A stretch of 6,087 nucleotides of DNA from an uncultured Oscillibacter sp. GTDB taxonomy: Bacteria > Bacillota > Clostridia > Oscillospirales > Oscillospiraceae. Both the position numbers and the translations under genes were made by a program. How positions within the stretch are numbered: position 1 is the stretch's first letter; the number at the start of each line of letters is the position of its first letter. The stretch covers positions 1 through 6,087 of the forward strand of contig CAJUBX010000102.1 of the NCBI GenBank assembly GCA_910585165.1, written 5' to 3'. Under the pieces are notes generated by a model, which saw only the letters and a list, made by a program, of their open reading frames with translations, was not told the DNA's origin and did not search any database. Of the stretch, positions 1 through 5,753 are shown piece by piece.

Positions 1-533
1 GACCAGCCCGCCGTGACGGCCCCGTTTTCATAGAAGGTCAGGTCCGGGAACTCGGCCAGCTCCAAGCGCAGCTCCCCGCCGTCGAAGCCATAGACCAGGC
101 CCCGCATTCCGGCCATGGCGGCGGTGGTCCAATAGAGGACCAGCTCCTCCTCCCCGTCGCCGTCCACGTCGGCCAGGGCGAACTCGTTTTTGGAGGCGGT
201 CTCCAGATCGTTCCAGCTCCAGTCCAGCGTCTCTCCGCCGGGGAGAACGCCCTTCAAATACGCGTTCCACAAAACCTCTCCATAGGCCGGCCGCCGGGCC
301 CCGTCCGCCTCCGGGGAGGCGGATTCCGGCGGGGCGTCGGCGTCCTCTGCCGGGAACTCCTCCCGGGAAGTATCTTCCGGCGGCGTTTCCTCCTCCGGCG
401 CAGGGTCCTCCCCGGAGGGCTGTCCCGTCGTAATGACCGCAGGGCTAAACGAATTCGCCCCGCAGGCGCTGAGGGTCCCCAGGAGGAGTCCCAGGGCAAA
501 GACCCCGCTCAAAAGCCAGATAAACTGTTTCAT
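1..533 (-). CDS. Putative lipoprotein with acidic Pro/Glu linker and D-x-D-G-D-G loop (partial, 3' end outside window)
   Basis: An open frame of 177 codons runs without a stop from the ATG at 533-531 to the left edge. The start has a good ribosome site: AAGGA about 5 nt upstream on the minus strand. The protein begins MKQF, then a hydrophobic stretch (about residues 5-20) and a lipobox L21-S22-A23-C24, so it is probably secreted and lipid-anchored at Cys24 on the outer face of the membrane. Residues about 38-82 are low-complexity and rich in Pro, Glu, Asp and Ala, like a spacer off the membrane. From about residue 84 a folded domain starts; D122-V-D-G-D-G-E128 resembles a calcium-binding loop of the EF-hand/FG-GAP kind, followed by a beta-like LVLYW. 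Substrate and role are unknown. It is divergent from the SOD gene. Lipoprotein assignment is strong; calcium binding is inference from the motif alone. Confidence 0.85.
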   Translation of the reverse strand, partial: MKQFIWLLSGVFALGLLLGTLSACGANSFSPAVITTGQPSGEDPAPEEETPPEDTSREEFPAEDADAPPESASPEADGARRPAYGEVLWNAYLKGVLPGGETLDWSWNDLETASKNEFALADVDGDGEEELVLYWTTAAMAGMRGLVYGFDGGELRLELAEFPDLTFYENGAVTAGW

Positions 534-698
534 GCCGTTCCTTCTTTCCGGTGGAATTCTTTGTATCCTACATATAATAGACGATTGACCAGGGCCCTTT
601 GTTTCATATTTCTTAAATTTTTTTCAAAATTTTCTCTCCGTATGCTAGGCCCTCCCTTCACATATACTATACAAAGCAACCCCATGAAAGGAGAGACT
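534..698. promoter_or_regulatory. AT-rich divergent intergenic region with candidate SOD promoter elements
   Basis: This 165-nt gap between the leftward lipoprotein gene and the rightward SOD gene is far more AT-rich than its surroundings, with a run of A/T tracts at about 608-633. On the plus strand a -35-like TTGACC (585-590) is followed 16 nt later by a weak TATTTC (607-612). Nearer the gene, TATACT (663-668) is a good -10 hexamer but has no recognisable -35 at the right distance. TATAAT at 573-578 is a perfect -10 on the plus strand, also without a -35; its reverse strand reads TATTAT, which could serve the leftward gene. The region clearly must hold two promoters, but which hexamers are used cannot be decided by eye. 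I saw no clear PerR or Fur box. Confidence 0.4.
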
Positions 699-1340
699 AT
701 GGAATCACATTATCCCTTTACCCTCCCGCCCCTGCCCTACGGCTACGACGCGCTTTTGCCGGAGATCGGGGAGCGGACGCTGCATTTTCACCATGACAAG
801 CATTTCGCCGCCTATATCGAGAACCTGAACAAAATCCTGGAGAAGCACCCGGACATTCAGAGCTGGCCCCTGGAGCGGCTGGTCCAGGAGTGGCCCCGCC
901 TGCCGGAGGATATCCGCCAGGGCGTGCGGAACAACGCCGGGGGGGTCTACAACCACGACCTCTATTTCAAAACCCTGGCCCCCGGCCCCGCCTCCTCCCC
1001 CTCGGGTCCCCTGGAGGACGCCGTCGTCCGGGACTTCGGGGACCTGGAGGGCCTGAAGGCCGCCATGAAAAGCGCCGCCCTGGGGCAGTTCGGCTCCGGC
1101 TGGGCGTGGCTGGTCAGCGACAGCGAGGGGCGGCTCTCCGTGGTGAAGACCCCCAACCAGGACACCCCCCTGCCCCTGGTTCCCCTGCTCTTGTGCGACG
1201 TGTGGGAGCACGCCTATTACCTGGACTTCCAGAACCGCCGGGGAGACTATTTCGAAGGCTGGTGGCGGAAGGCGGACTGGCCCGGCGTCTCCAGGACCTA
1301 CGCCGCCCTGCTGGGAAACCGGCCCCGCCGGGCGGGGTGA
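699..1340 (+). CDS. sodA: Superoxide dismutase, Mn/Fe family (Mn-type residues)
   Basis: A 213-residue protein that converts superoxide to hydrogen peroxide and oxygen in the cytosol (no signal peptide). The four metal ligands of the Fe/Mn SOD family are present: His31 (in HFHHDKH), His86 (in NNAGGVYNH), Asp167 and His171 (in DVWEHAYY). Tyr39 and His35 match the active-site gateway residues, and Glu170-His171 with Tyr174 match the dimer-interface pattern. Gly82 and Gln154 (in NQDTPL) occupy the outer-sphere positions typical of Mn enzymes; Fe enzymes carry the Gln at the first position. Mn or cambialistic use is therefore likelier than strict Fe. ATG 699 is chosen because AAAGGAG (687-693) sits 5 nt upstream; the in-frame ATG at 684 overlaps that ribosome site and lacks its own. 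Length is usual for the family. It looks monocistronic, with a hairpin terminator about 40 nt after the stop. The gene name is by family; sodB is possible. Confidence 0.96.
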   Translation: MESHYPFTLPPLPYGYDALLPEIGERTLHFHHDKHFAAYIENLNKILEKHPDIQSWPLERLVQEWPRLPEDIRQGVRNNAGGVYNHDLYFKTLAPGPASSPSGPLEDAVVRDFGDLEGLKAAMKSAALGQFGSGWAWLVSDSEGRLSVVKTPNQDTPLPLVPLLLCDVWEHAYYLDFQNRRGDYFEGWWRKADWPGVSRTYAALLGNRPRRAG

Positions 1341-1350
1341 AAAGTCCCTA

Positions 1351-1379
1351 TTGACAAACCGGTCCATTGTGCGTATGAT
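1351..1379 (+). promoter_or_regulatory. Near-consensus sigma-A promoter for the EIIC-like gene
   Basis: TTGACA (1351-1356) and TATGAT (1374-1379) are separated by exactly 17 nt, giving a perfect -35 and a -10 with one mismatch. It lies 11 nt after the SOD stop codon. Transcription would be expected to start near 1386, leaving a leader of about 100 nt before the ATG at 1485. The last bases of the -10 are also the first bases of the inverted repeat at 1378-1415, so the start site falls inside the left arm. This is the most convincing promoter in the window. Confidence 0.85.
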
Positions 1380-1419
1380 AGGCCTTGCAGGTGTCAAGAC
1401 ACCTGCAAGGCCTATTTTT
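1378..1419 (+). terminator. Perfect 18-bp inverted repeat plus T-run; probable SOD terminator, possible operator
   Basis: The arms ATAGGCCTTGCAGGTGTC (1378-1395) and its exact complement (1398-1415) are separated by AA and followed by five T (1415-1419). A transcript reading through from SOD would fold the full stem with the U-tract directly after it, which is the form of an intrinsic terminator. A transcript starting near 1386 would contain only about 10 bp of the stem (about 1386-1395 with 1398-1407), separated from the U-tract by GGCCTA, and should escape termination. The repeat may thus insulate the two genes. Because it is perfect and covers the transcription start, it could also be a repressor operator. 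Terminator role is likely; operator role is inference, and I do not recognise the site as that of a known regulator. Confidence 0.75.
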
Positions 1420-1484
1420 CTCCGGCGGCCCTCCCGGCGGATACGCCGAAGAGACAAATACTACGAAAGAAACAGGTGCTTCCC

Positions 1485-2594
1485 ATGGAAACTGTCAAGG
1501 CGTTTATGCAGCGCAAAAACATCGTGATCTCCGCCCGCCGCTACGGCATCGACGCTCTGGGCGCTATGGCCCAGGGTCTTTTCTGCTCCCTGCTCATCGG
1601 CACGATTCTCAACACCGTGGGCTCCCAGTTCCATATCGGCTTTCTGACCGCCGAAGTCATCGCCATCAACGGCGTGGGCTACACCATCGGCGGCATGGCC
1701 TCCTTTATGAGCGGCGCGGCCATGGCCGTGGCCATCGGCTACGCCCTCCAGGCCCCGCCCATGGTCCTGTTTTCCCTGGCCACGGTGGGCTACGCCTGCA
1801 ACGCCCTGGACAAGGCCGGGGGCCCTCTTGTGGTTTTGTTTGTGGCCATCATTGCCGCCGAGTGCGGCAAGGCCGTCAGCAAGGAGACGAAAATCGACAT
1901 CCTGGTAACGCCCATTGTCACCACCCTCATCGGCATCGGCGCGGCCTGGGTCATCGCGCCGCCCATCGCCTCCGCCGCCAGCGCCTTCGGTCGGCTCATC
2001 ATGCGCGCCACGGAGCTCCAGCCCTTCCTCATGGGCATTCTGGTGTCCGTGCTGGTGGGGGTCGCCCTGACGCTGCCCATCTCCTCCGCCGCCATCTGCT
2101 TCGTCCTGGGGCTGACGGGTCTGGCGGGAGGCGCCGCCGTGGCGGGCTGCTGCGCCCAGATGGTGGGCTTCGCCGTCATGAGCTTCCGGGAAAACGGCTG
2201 GGGGGGCCTGGTGAGCCAGGGCCTTGGCACCTCCATGCTGCAAATGCCCAACATTGTCCGAAACCCCAAAATCTGGATTGCCCCCACCGTCACCTCGGCG
2301 GTCACCGGGCCTCTTGCCACCTGCCTGTTCCGCCTGGAGATGAACGGCGCGGCCATCAACTCCGGCATGGGCACCTGCGGCCTCTGCGGCCAGCTGGGGG
2401 TCTGGACCGGCTGGCTTTCCCCCAGCGAGCAGGCTCTGGCCAACGGGGCGGCGGCCATCGTCCCCGGGGCCATGGACTGGGCGGGACTGCTTCTCATTTC
2501 CTTCGTCCTCCCCGCCGTGCTCTGCCCCCTGGTCAACCAGCTCTGCCGGAAGGCGGGCTGGGTGAAGGACGGCGATCTGACCCTGGCGGGCTGA
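1485..2594 (+). CDS. PfoR-like / PTS EIIC-family polytopic membrane protein (stand-alone)
   Basis: A 369-residue, strongly hydrophobic protein with about eight to ten membrane segments covering most of residues 22-355. The N-terminal METVKAFMQRKNIVISARRYGIDALGAMAQG and the motifs T176-ELQPF-181, L197-PISSAA-203 and G294-MGTCGLCGQ-303 are what I recall of the PTS_EIIC_2 family, which includes the Clostridium perfringens regulator PfoR. The frame carries no EIIA or EIIB domain, and neither appears next to it, so sugar phosphotransfer is not shown; it may be a permease or a membrane-bound regulator. ATG 1485 is chosen over the in-frame GTG at 1476 because AGGTG (1474-1478) lies 6 nt before the ATG and the family N-terminus starts there. 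It has its own strong promoter and a strong terminator, so it is a single-gene unit. Substrate is unknown. Family assignment comes from memory of conserved motifs, not a search. Confidence 0.85.
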   Translation: METVKAFMQRKNIVISARRYGIDALGAMAQGLFCSLLIGTILNTVGSQFHIGFLTAEVIAINGVGYTIGGMASFMSGAAMAVAIGYALQAPPMVLFSLATVGYACNALDKAGGPLVVLFVAIIAAECGKAVSKETKIDILVTPIVTTLIGIGAAWVIAPPIASAASAFGRLIMRATELQPFLMGILVSVLVGVALTLPISSAAICFVLGLTGLAGGAAVAGCCAQMVGFAVMSFRENGWGGLVSQGLGTSMLQMPNIVRNPKIWIAPTVTSAVTGPLATCLFRLEMNGAAINSGMGTCGLCGQLGVWTGWLSPSEQALANGAAAIVPGAMDWAGLLLISFVLPAVLCPLVNQLCRKAGWVKDGDLTLAG

Positions 2595-2604
2595 ACGGCG
2601 CAGG

Positions 2605-2644
2605 CCGGGAGATTTCCCTCTTCGGGAAGTCTCCCGGTTTTTTT
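2605..2644 (+). terminator. Strong intrinsic terminator after the EIIC-like gene
   Basis: A 14-bp stem (2605-2618 with 2624-2637, one G-T pair) with loop TCTTC is followed directly by seven T (2638-2644). It begins 10 nt after the stop codon of the EIIC-like gene and separates it from spoIIE. Confidence 0.93.
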
Positions 2645-2692
2645 GTGGGTTTTTCCGTCGCCGCGCAAAGGTCAAGCGCCTTGTCCCGCGCC

Positions 2693-2752
2693 CCCGGAGG
2701 GAAATCCTCCTCCGGTTTTCCCTCCGGGAAAGGTCCCCGCTCTCCTTTCCCG
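2693..2752 (+). repeat. Overlapping, mutually exclusive inverted repeats upstream of spoIIE
   Basis: This purine/pyrimidine-biased stretch can fold in several exclusive ways. B: CCCGGAGGGAAA (2693-2704) pairs perfectly over 12 bp with 2717-2728. A: CCGGAGG (2694-2700) pairs with 2709-2715, followed by four T, like a weak terminator. D: TTTCCC (2717-2722) pairs with GGGAAA (2726-2731). C: CGGGAAAGG (2725-2733) pairs over 9 bp with 2744-2752, with TTTTT starting 5 nt later. B shares bases with every other pairing. If transcription starts upstream, this could be an attenuator-like leader. If it starts at the -10 near 2777, the repeats lie in promoter DNA and could bind a regulator. The pairings are seen directly; any function is inference. 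Confidence 0.5.
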
Positions 2753-2776
2753 ACGCGTTTTTCCCCCGCCCGGCGT

Positions 2777-2782
2777 TAGAAT
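2777..2782 (+). promoter_or_regulatory. Possible -10 element of spoIIE
   Basis: TAGAAT matches five of six -10 positions and would start transcription about 27 nt before the spoIIE start. No -35 hexamer is found at 15-18 nt. In Bacillus subtilis spoIIE is read by sigma-A RNA polymerase with Spo0A replacing normal -35 contacts, so a missing -35 would fit, but I find no clear TGTCGAA-type Spo0A box here. Weak call. Confidence 0.3.
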
Positions 2783-2815
2783 GGGGGAACAACATCCTTT
2801 GAGGAGGGACAGGCT

Positions 2816-4852
2816 GTGGCATACGGGCAACTGACATTGGAACGGGAACGGGCCGGGCGGCTGGTGAACCTGGGGGTCCGCTTTTTTCTCTCGGCGGCGC
2901 TGACCGCCGGACAGACTGCCGGAGGGTCCGCCCCCTTCGCCCTGGGCTGGGTGGCGGCGGCGGGGCCGGGGCTGGAGGGTGGCGCGGCTCTGGCGGGGGC
3001 CTTTGCCGGAGCGGCGCTGTTTCTCCCCTTCGCCAAGGCCCTGCCCTTTCTGGCGGTTGCGGTGCTGATTCTCGCCGCCTCCACCGCCCTGGGGGGGACC
3101 TGGATTCCCTCCCGGCCTCAGCCTCTGGCCCTGGCGGCGGCGGGCCTTTTCGCCACTGTGGAGGGCATTTACATTCTCCAGTCCCTCTCCCCCCTGGAGC
3201 GGCTGGCGGACTGCCTGGCGGCGGGGCTGCTGGTGGCGGCCTCCGCCCGGCTGTTCTTCCCCCTCCTCCGGGGCGGGGAGGGCCGGGAGGTGGTGGACGG
3301 CCTCATCTTTCTGGCCGGGGCCCTGGTGACGGCGGTGGAGGACCTGGCGCTTCTGGGCTTCTCCCCGGCCCGGGCCCTGCTGTGCTTCCTGGCGGTCCTG
3401 GCGGCCTATGACCGGGGCCCCGCCGGGGGGGCGGCCTTCGGCCTGGGCCTGGGATTGACGGCGGAGCTTTGCGGAAGCCGCCTGCCCCTTACCGCCGCCC
3501 TGGGCCTTGCGGGCCTTGCGGCGGGAAGCCGGCAGGGGCGGCGGCGGACCGGGGCGGCGCTGGCCTTCCTGGCCTCCGCCGGGGCGGCGGCCCTGGCGGA
3601 GGGGCAGCCTTTGCCCCTTTTGCCCGAAGCGGCGGCGGGCGCGGCTTTGTTCCTGGCCCTGCCGGGGCGCTTTGTTGCCGGGAAGCGGGTCCGCCCCGCC
3701 ATTCCCCCCGCCCAGGAGAAGGCCGCGGCTCAGAGCGCCCCCGCTCCCTGGCGGCGGCGGCTGGACCGGGCGGCGGCGGCCCTCCGGGACTTGTACGACA
3801 GCATCGGCCGGGCGGCGGCTCCGGCGGCGGACGAAAATCCCGCCATTGTCTTCGACCGCTCCGCCGAGAAGGTCTGCCGGGGCTGCGCCCTCTGCGAGCT
3901 CTGCTGGCAGAAGGACTACACAGGCACCTTCAACGCCATGAACGACGCGACGCCCTACCTTCTGGAGCGGGGCCGGGCCCTGGCCAAGGACTTCCCGGAG
4001 TACTTCACCGGGCGCTGCGTCCACCTGCCGGACCTCCTGGCCGCCATCAACGCGGAGCTCTCCGCCTTTCTCCTCCGGCGGCAGTACCGCAGGCAGCTGG
4101 AGGAGACCCGCCGCAGCGCCCGGGGCCAGTACGCCCAGCTCTCGGAGCTTTTGACAGCTACCGCCGCCGGGCTGGAGGCCGCCGCCCCGGCCATGGCGGC
4201 GGGGAGCCCCTGCCGGGTGGGGGCGGCCCTGCGGCCCAAGGAGGGGGAGACGGTCTGCGGGGACACCGTGGCCTCCTTCTGCACGGACCGGGGGCTCTGG
4301 TGCCTTCTGCTGGCGGACGGCATGGGCAGCGGCGAGCCCGCCCGGAAGGAGTCCGCCCTCGTCTGCCGCCTGCTCCAGCAGTTTCTGGAGGCGGGGGTGG
4401 CCCCAGAGGCGGCGCTGAAAACCCTGAACTCCGCCATGGGCCTCCGGGGGGCGGAATCCGGCGTCTTCACCACCGTGGACCTGTGCGTCTACGATCCCGG
4501 GGCCAGGGAGGCGGCGTTTTACAAGTGCGGCGCGGCCCCCAGCTACTTGAAGCGGGGCGGCGTGGTCCGGCGGGTCACCGGGGCCAGCCTGCCGGTGGGC
4601 CTCCAGGGCCCGCCGCCGGACGTGACCCGGGCCCCTCTGGCCCCCGGGGGCTTTGCCGTCATGGTCAGCGACGGCGTGGCGGACCCGGCGGAGGACGAGT
4701 GGCTTTTGAATCTGCTGGCGGGCTGGACGGGGGACGACCCCCAGGATTTGGCGGGGCTTATCCTGGCGGAGAGCGTCCGCAGGGAACGCCTCCGGGACGA
4801 CTGCGGGGTCCAGGTGCTGTACTGTCCGGAGGCGAAGGCGGGAGAGGTGTAA
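2816..4852 (+). CDS. spoIIE: Stage II sporulation protein E (PP2C-type phosphatase)
   Basis: In sporulating Firmicutes SpoIIE dephosphorylates the anti-anti-sigma factor SpoIIAA-P, freeing sigma-F in the forespore, and associates with FtsZ at the polar septum. This 678-residue protein has the family order. Residues about 15-290 form a multi-span membrane domain with the early SAPFALGWVAA motif. A central soluble region (about 291-465) carries C354, C357, C360, C363 followed by W364. The phosphatase domain (about 466-674) has the metal-site acidic motifs CGD483T, D501GMGSG, S618-D619-G620 and D661-D662, so it should be active. The GTG start is fixed by GAGGAGGG (2801-2808), 7 nt upstream. At 678 residues it is clearly shorter than the 827 of B. 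subtilis; most of the loss is in the central region. It stands alone, with terminators on both sides, and the following gene converges on it. The four-cysteine spacing is unusual and is discussed as a finding. Confidence 0.95.
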   Translation: MAYGQLTLERERAGRLVNLGVRFFLSAALTAGQTAGGSAPFALGWVAAAGPGLEGGAALAGAFAGAALFLPFAKALPFLAVAVLILAASTALGGTWIPSRPQPLALAAAGLFATVEGIYILQSLSPLERLADCLAAGLLVAASARLFFPLLRGGEGREVVDGLIFLAGALVTAVEDLALLGFSPARALLCFLAVLAAYDRGPAGGAAFGLGLGLTAELCGSRLPLTAALGLAGLAAGSRQGRRRTGAALAFLASAGAAALAEGQPLPLLPEAAAGAALFLALPGRFVAGKRVRPAIPPAQEKAAAQSAPAPWRRRLDRAAAALRDLYDSIGRAAAPAADENPAIVFDRSAEKVCRGCALCELCWQKDYTGTFNAMNDATPYLLERGRALAKDFPEYFTGRCVHLPDLLAAINAELSAFLLRRQYRRQLEETRRSARGQYAQLSELLTATAAGLEAAAPAMAAGSPCRVGAALRPKEGETVCGDTVASFCTDRGLWCLLLADGMGSGEPARKESALVCRLLQQFLEAGVAPEAALKTLNSAMGLRGAESGVFTTVDLCVYDPGAREAAFYKCGAAPSYLKRGGVVRRVTGASLPVGLQGPPPDVTRAPLAPGGFAVMVSDGVADPAEDEWLLNLLAGWTGDDPQDLAGLILAESVRRERLRDDCGVQVLYCPEAKAGEV

Positions 4853-4868
4853 GCCTCTCCCGCCTTTT
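4837..4868 (+). terminator. spoIIE terminator with the stop codon in its loop
   Basis: GGCGGGAGAGG (4837-4847) pairs perfectly over 11 bp with 4854-4864 around the six-base loop TGTAAG, followed by TTTT (4865-4868) and CTCTT. The TAA stop of spoIIE (4850-4852) is in the loop, so the last codons form the left arm. On the minus strand the same hairpin is followed by only two T, so it should work poorly for the convergent lipoprotein gene, which ends only 19 nt away. I see no other terminator for that gene. Confidence 0.88.
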
Positions 4869-4871
4869 CTC

Positions 4872-5753
4872 TTATGCGTCGCTCTCTAAAAACCAGGGAT
4901 CCTCCATCACCTTCACCCCTGTAAGGGTTCCGTACCCTTCGGCGTCCGGTTTTCCGTAGTCCCGGACGGTCTCGATGCAAAGAGAACCCCCCTCGCTTGC
5001 CAGGGACCGGATCACGCCGTGGAACCCGCCTCCGGTCGGACTTTCCCCGTTGGAGATCAGAATGTCCCGGATATAGCGCACCGCCTCCCCGTTATAATAC
5101 CACTGCTCCTCTTCCGCGTCATAGGTGACGCCGAAGGGCGCGTAGGACTCCTCTATCGCCCTGCGTTCTTCCTCCGTCATCTCCCAGTCCCCGGCCACGG
5201 CGGTGGGGGGCACGGAATTTTGAAGGGCCTCCACGTCCCGGGAGGCGAACGCCTCCTCCGAAAAGGCCTCCACTCCGGTGAGAATTCCGCTTGGGTCATA
5301 GGATCCGTCGGCCCGGCGGACAAGCCTGCTCCTGTCCCGGACGGCGTATACGTCCACCGTGCCCTCCGCGTCGAAAAAGTCTATTCCGGCCTGGGTTCCG
5401 TCCTCCGGCAGGGGATAGTAGTCCTCAAACCAGCGCACCCGTTCGCCGCCGAACCACAGCGCGTCTTCCTCCCCGTCATACCGCAGGCCGAAGGGCTCGT
5501 AAGGCGAAAACCGTTCCGCAGGATCCGCTTCCCGGCCCTCCCCGCCGTCTTCGGCAAACGCCGCGGAAGCCTCCGCCGCGCCCGCCCCCTTCCCCGGGGT
5601 ATTCCAAGCGTCCGCCGTCAGGGCGGGTCCGGAGTCCCCCGCCGCCGCCATGGGGCCGCACCCGGCCAGGCACCCGCTCAGCAGCGCCCCGCACAGCGCC
5701 GCCGCCAGATATCTTGTCATCCCGTTCACCCTTTCACGCTTCTTATTCGTCAT
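4872..5753 (-). CDS. Lipoprotein with two copies of an 85-residue YxPFGxxYD module
   Basis: A 293-residue predicted surface lipoprotein: a basic N-terminus (residues 1-14), a hydrophobic core (15-27) and two consecutive lipoboxes, LSGC (Cys28) and LAGC (Cys32). Residues about 36-80 are a low-complexity Ala/Gly/Glu linker. Two modules follow, residues 85-169 and 204-288, each exactly 85 long, with shared anchors YxPFGxxYDxEE at the start, GExVRxxxD near position 20, VRD in the middle and LTGV near the end. I recall similar modules at the C-termini of BlaR1/M56-type sensor peptidases in clostridia, but could not check. Start ATG 5753 is supported by GGAGGG (5760-5765) 6 nt upstream and by the ATGA overlap with the kinase stop; a second in-frame ATG at 5720, behind AAAGGG, is possible and would shorten the n-region. 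The neighbouring kinase suggests a sensing or signal-modulating role. The specific function is unknown. Confidence 0.88.
   Translation of the reverse strand: MTNKKRERVNGMTRYLAAALCGALLSGCLAGCGPMAAAGDSGPALTADAWNTPGKGAGAAEASAAFAEDGGEGREADPAERFSPYEPFGLRYDGEEDALWFGGERVRWFEDYYPLPEDGTQAGIDFFDAEGTVDVYAVRDRSRLVRRADGSYDPSGILTGVEAFSEEAFASRDVEALQNSVPPTAVAGDWEMTEEERRAIEESYAPFGVTYDAEEEQWYYNGEAVRYIRDILISNGESPTGGGFHGVIRSLASEGGSLCIETVRDYGKPDAEGYGTLTGVKVMEDPWFLESDA

Noticed and set aside
561..698. Upstream in-frame extension of the SOD gene (TTG at 561 and ATG at 684)
   Set aside because: The extension is AT-rich intergenic DNA with unlike-SOD sequence, and the only good ribosome site (687-693) points to ATG 699.
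1378..1415. Palindrome as an insertion-sequence end or attachment site
   Set aside because: There is a single copy, with no transposase, direct repeats or integrase nearby, and the adjacent T-run and promoter explain it better.
1385..2779. 464-codon plus-strand frame overlapping the EIIC-like gene
   Set aside because: Arg/His/Gly-rich, no ribosome site, and it runs through the hairpin terminator at 2605-2644; a shadow of the real frame.
2645..2834. Small plus-strand gene (63 codons) between the EIIC-like gene and spoIIE
   Set aside because: Pro/Arg-rich product, no ribosome site, and it overlaps the spoIIE ribosome site and start.
1461..2837. 458-codon minus-strand frame opposite the EIIC-like gene
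   Set aside because: Its Gly/His/Asp-rich product has no family features; it is an antisense shadow of a GC-rich gene and spans a strong terminator.
2672..4024. 450-codon minus-strand frame opposite spoIIE
   Set aside because: Low-complexity Gly/Gln/Arg product, no start signal, and exactly antisense to a well-supported gene.
3469..4959. 496-codon plus-strand frame overlapping spoIIE
   Set aside because: Gly/Arg/Pro-rich frame-shifted reading of spoIIE that runs past its terminator; no frameshift in spoIIE is needed.
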